NCBI GenBank assembly: GCA_963725415.1
Contig: CAVRZY010000233.1
Location: forward strand, 1-10,953
From: CAVRZY01 sp963725415
GTDB taxonomy: Bacteria > Acidobacteriota > Terriglobia > Bryobacterales > Bryobacteraceae
Direction: 5' to 3'
Length of the DNA stretch: 10,953 nt
This document shows positions 8,324 to 10,953 of the stretch, piece by piece. The notes beneath the pieces are model-generated. The model was not told where the DNA came from, did no database searches, and was given only the letters and a program-made list of their open reading frames with translations. How positions within the stretch are numbered: the stretch's first letter is position 1; each line of letters starts with the position of its first letter. The position numbers were made by a program, and so were the translations under genes.

Positions 8324-9880
8324 TCACTCCTTCACCCGGGCGAGGACCTGGATTTTGACCAGGTCGCCGGCCTGGAGGATGCGAATGCGCGGCGCCTTGA
8401 GCGTGAACAGTGGAGTCCGGAGGACGGCGTTCTTGAATGTTCCATCGGGCTGCGGCGTGCCATCGAGCGTATAAGGTTTCTCCCGCTGGCGCCAGTCGGT
8501 ATCGATGATGCGCAGGTAGTAGAGCTGGTCCGCCTGGGCAGGTGCGGTCAGTCCCGTGACCTCGACCTCATCGAACTTCAGCGTGCCGACGCCCTCCGGG
8601 TACATGTTGATCAGCCCGAGGCGGTACACCTTGGGCGTGCCGGCAATCGCGCCGGGCACATACTGGCCGGTCTTCTTGAAATCGATCACGTAGACGCGGC
8701 CGGTGCGGGCCTTCAAGGCGCGGTAGGCGTTGTCGCGCGCTTCGATGGCGGTTGTGTGCCGCTTCTGGATTTCGGCAAACGGGTAAGTCTGCTGAAGGCG
8801 CTGCTCGATGCGCGACCACTCGTCATCGGACACTGCGAGGCGCCGCCCGAGCTCGCGGTCGATGAACTCGGTCGCCCCGGCGACGGAGGTCTGCCATCCC
8901 GGGAACCAGCGGTCGCACAGGACGGCCTGGAAGCAGCCGTATTCGTAGCTCTTCGAGCGCGGATCCTCGGTTCGCGCTGCGGCCCGCTTGAGCCGTTCGG
9001 GATATCGCCGCAGGAATCGATCCGGGTTGCTGAAGCCGTGGTAGTCGGAATCCTGGGCGGCGGTGAGCTTAGGCGCGAAACCTCCGGCCTTGAGGATCTC
9101 CAGCGTGCGGAACTCGGAGTAAACCGCGGTCCCCTCGTTGAACTCTTCAAAGGACTCCTGATTCTGCTCGAAGGTGTTCATGCTGGAGGCGCGCTTGCGC
9201 CTGCGCGCGGCGAGGAAGTCCGCCAGGAACTGCTTGCCTTTCGCGGCGTCGGTTTCGAGGTAGGCCCGCTCGAGCGCCAGGCCCTCCAGTTCCGAGTACA
9301 CCGCGTAGGTCACGTCGGGGTTGTATTGCAGGTTGCCGTACATCCGGCGCGCCGGCAGCTCCCGCTGGAAGCAGTGGAACAACTCGTGGATGTAGACCAG
9401 CATCTGGTCCTCGGCGAGCGCCTGGTTGCTTTCAGGCTCCGCCGATTCGGCTGGTTTGGAGGGGACTGAACGGAACGACATGTGCACGACCTCCAGCGGG
9501 CGTCCGTCCGGACCAGCTCCGAAGGGGATGGGGCCGCCGCCGGCGCGCAGCGGGGCGAGGAGCGGCTTGGGCGTCACCGCGGTCCAGTCCGCGGACACGG
9601 CCTTATCCTCGACCTTGAGGTCCGGCACGGCCTGGAACTGCGGCGGCGGGTTGGGATGGCCGATGAGGACGCGGAGGCCGTTCTCGTAATCCAGCAGGAA
9701 GGGCGTCTTCCGGTAGGTGTTCCACCCGGGCCAGACCTTCTCGGCGGCGAAGTCCAGCACGCGGTAGGTTTCTTCGAGGCGCTTGAGCTCGGTGACAACG
9801 GGCTGCGGTAGGCGCGGCGCAGGCTGGCCGGCTGCCGCGGCAACCAGCAGGAGCGGCAGGGAGATGAGAGCAGTGCGCAT
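8324..9880 (-). CDS. Secreted HExxH zinc metallopeptidase-like protein of unassigned family
   Basis: The protein has 518 aa from the ATG at 9878-9880, chosen because AGGAGG (9890-9895) lies 9 nt upstream and a signal peptide follows (TALISLPLLLVAAAAGQP, cut near residue 18-20). The frame is open for 29 more codons upstream, but these are arginine-rich and overlap the end of the preceding gene. The key motif is HELFHCFQ at 165-172: H165 and H169 would bind zinc and E166 would be the catalytic base. NEGTAVYSE at 248-256 resembles the gluzincin third-ligand motif (E249); SELEGLALERA (196-206) is another candidate. The C-terminal part, about 390-518, appears beta-rich with no known motif. The full active-site set suggests a real exported protease, but I cannot name a family. 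It is the second gene of a pair with the frameshifted gene upstream, separated from it by 13 nt. Confidence 0.82.
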   Translation of the reverse strand: MRTALISLPLLLVAAAAGQPAPRLPQPVVTELKRLEETYRVLDFAAEKVWPGWNTYRKTPFLLDYENGLRVLIGHPNPPPQFQAVPDLKVEDKAVSADWTAVTPKPLLAPLRAGGGPIPFGAGPDGRPLEVVHMSFRSVPSKPAESAEPESNQALAEDQMLVYIHELFHCFQRELPARRMYGNLQYNPDVTYAVYSELEGLALERAYLETDAAKGKQFLADFLAARRRKRASSMNTFEQNQESFEEFNEGTAVYSEFRTLEILKAGGFAPKLTAAQDSDYHGFSNPDRFLRRYPERLKRAAARTEDPRSKSYEYGCFQAVLCDRWFPGWQTSVAGATEFIDRELGRRLAVSDDEWSRIEQRLQQTYPFAEIQKRHTTAIEARDNAYRALKARTGRVYVIDFKKTGQYVPGAIAGTPKVYRLGLINMYPEGVGTLKFDEVEVTGLTAPAQADQLYYLRIIDTDWRQREKPYTLDGTPQPDGTFKNAVLRTPLFTLKAPRIRILQAGDLVKIQVLARVKE

Positions 9881-9889
9881 GGGCGTTTC

Positions 9890-9895
9890 CCTCCT
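9890..9895 (-). promoter_or_regulatory. Shine-Dalgarno site of the metallopeptidase gene, overlapping the upstream stop
   Basis: AGGAGG on the minus strand, 9 nt before the ATG at 9878-9880. It overlaps the TAG stop (9894-9896) of the preceding gene, which suggests the two genes are translated from one message. Confidence 0.65.
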
Positions 9896-10611
9896 AGGGG
9901 CGCGCGGGCGCCTTCTGGTAGCCCGGCGGGATATCGAAGATGCCGGGCGGCGGCGCCGTGATCTCAAGCGTGCCGACCTGCACCTTGCGCTTCATGACCG
10001 GCGCGATCGGCGGCTCGGTCGTCTCTTCCATGAGCAGGAGCGCGGTGTCCGGCCGCTGCTTCAACTGCGAAGCAACAAACCCGGCAATTCCGCGGTAGCG
10101 AATGCCGGAAGAGGCCCACAAGCACATTGTTCAGCCTACGTTGGTCTTCCTGAGCCGTGGGGCAGAACCACAGCCGCAGCGTGGTCTCGGCAAACTCCGC
10201 GATGCCGGTCGCCACGGTCAGGCGGCAAATGCGACCGTGGAGGACCTGGGTTTCGGCCGTGTCCTTGACGTCCCAGACGAACTCGGGCTGGTAGTCGAAG
10301 CCGAGGGTATGGACATCCTCCTGGGCGGCTGCGGGCGGGGCCGGGCTGTCCGGCGGTATTTTCCGTTCGACGTAGCTGGACTTTTGCGGGTCGATCATCC
10401 AGGTCAGGCCGAGGTCGCGGCGGTCGATGCGGATCTGCTCGCCACGCTTTTCGTAGAGCTTGTCGCCGCTGATCCAGTACTCGGCCGCCGTGGTCCGGGT
10501 GGAGGCAAGGTAGACGAAATCGCTTCGCACAGTGGCGTGCAGCGCGACCGGCGGCTGGCCGGCGGACTGGAGGAGGGCGAAGAAGAGGGAGCAGTACGGA
10601 AGCAAGCACAT
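9894..10611 (-). pseudogene. Secreted DUF4412-like protein interrupted by a single-base frameshift
   Basis: Two overlapping frames together make one protein of about 238 aa. The first part starts at the ATG at 10609-10611 (GAGG 5 nt upstream) with a signal-peptide-like N-terminus (LLPYCSLFFALLQSAG). It continues through YWISGDKLYEKRGEQIRI and WMIDPQKSSYVER, phrases typical of DUF4412-like, LolA-type secreted proteins, up to QRRLNNVLV near residue 165. The second part, in the next frame, reads from SGIRYRGIAGFVASQL to IFDIPPGYQKAPARP and a TAG at 9894-9896; the F-x-IPPGY ending also suits that family. The shift must lie between 10131 (a TGA in the second frame) and about 10100. Removing one G from the GGG at 10115-10117 restores a single frame. 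It may be a genuine lesion or a sequencing error; the rest of both halves looks well preserved, which favours error or very recent damage. The DUF number is a judgement by eye. Confidence 0.7.
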
Positions 10612-10848
10612 AGGGGCCTCGCGCCGAATCGGAGGTAAGTTTCCACTCTCGGGCGCTTGTGGAGTTAGACACCGAGAGGGGCGCTGAGGTTTCGGGGCGC
10701 CGGCATGATTGGCAAATACTTCCTGTTGGCAGGACCGCGTTCCGGGCTTTCTCCAGGCCATCAACCGCCACTTCGAGGCGCATCGCGACCACGAGGAGGG
10801 CGTACCGCTCAAGCACGTGCCGATCAGACCTGTCGTAAATGAGTCAAG
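10612..10848. other. Region upstream of the frameshifted gene with no recognised gene
   Basis: This stretch should hold the promoter of the minus-strand pair, but I see no convincing -35/-10 set. Both strands stay open for some distance between about 10709 and 10848. The plus frame reads FLQAINRHFEAHRDHEEG, without a start or a stop that fits. I recognise no family and treat it as non-coding or as a gene remnant. Confidence 0.3.
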
Positions 10849-10850
10849 TT

Positions 10851-10894
10851 TTTCTCACCGCAAAGACGCAGAGGCCGCGGAGGCAACGCGGAGA
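10851..10894. repeat. Dispersed intergenic repeat of the CACCGCAAAGACGCAGAGG type
   Basis: The segment runs from TTTCTCACCGCAAAGACGC to GGCAACGCGGAGAAG, a low-complexity purine-rich pattern. From memory, similar sequences, often written on the other strand as CTCTGCGTCTTTGCGGTGA, recur between genes in many unrelated bacterial genomes. A further possible unit starts at 10940 (TTGGCCACGGAGAA) and runs off the window. No ORF or mobility gene is associated with it. Confidence 0.45.
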
Positions 10895-10953
10895 AGACCT
10901 CTCAGGATTCCTCTGCGCCCCCAGCAATACGCGAACGAGTTGGCCACGGAGAA

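Noticed and set aside
8264..9469. Plus-strand ORF of 401 aa opposite the metallopeptidase
   Set aside because: It starts inside the hairpin repeat, has no recognisable domain, and lies opposite a gene with a signal peptide and an HExxH motif.
9881..9967. Upstream extension of the metallopeptidase by 29 residues
   Set aside because: The extension is arginine-rich, overlaps the C-terminus of the preceding gene, lacks a ribosome-binding site and would bury the signal peptide.

Overview
This window probably comes from a member of the Acidobacteriota, most likely the Solibacteres/Bryobacterales group. That is inference from three things: the GC-rich sequence, the partial left-edge gene whose helix-turn-helix N-terminus is of a kind very common in Solibacter-like genomes, and the intergenic hairpin repeat at 8110-8308, of a type I associate with that phylum. 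No RNA gene, CRISPR array or intact mobile element is visible. Every supported gene lies on the minus strand, so transcription runs from right to left. The long plus-strand ORFs are GC-driven shadows.

Layout in transcription order. At 9894-10611 lies a small secreted DUF4412-like protein broken by an apparent +1 frameshift. Its stop sits 13 nt before the ATG of a secreted HExxH metallopeptidase (8327-9880 plus stop), so the two form a probable operon. The 400-base gap before the next gene holds three copies (two direct, one inverted) of a hairpin repeat unit, then the promoter/leader of a secreted S9-family prolyl-oligopeptidase-like enzyme (5259-7922) with an unusual C-terminal extension. 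After an 86-nt gap comes a very tight three-gene operon: a secreted TPR/DUF3108-like/PsbP-like protein (3727-5172), a membrane histidine kinase with a large extracytoplasmic region (1733-3724), and a response regulator that joins REC, an OmpR-type winged helix and a SpoIIE/RsbU-type PP2C phosphatase in one chain (296-1732). At the left edge starts a helix-turn-helix gene (1-220, partial).

How the parts may work together. The three-gene operon looks like a self-contained cell-envelope signalling unit. A secreted protein and a kinase with a TPR-like outer region would sense something outside the membrane. The regulator could then act by two routes: binding DNA, and dephosphorylating a protein, as in partner-switching control of sigma factors. 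The adjacent S9 peptidase is linked to this operon in two ways that can be read from the sequence. Its C-terminal extension shares a DUF3108-like module with the operon's first protein, and the two transcription units begin with nearly the same 39-nt leader (32 of 39 positions identical). Co-regulation of an exported peptidase and an envelope sensor system is therefore a reasonable hypothesis, but it is not shown by the sequence alone.
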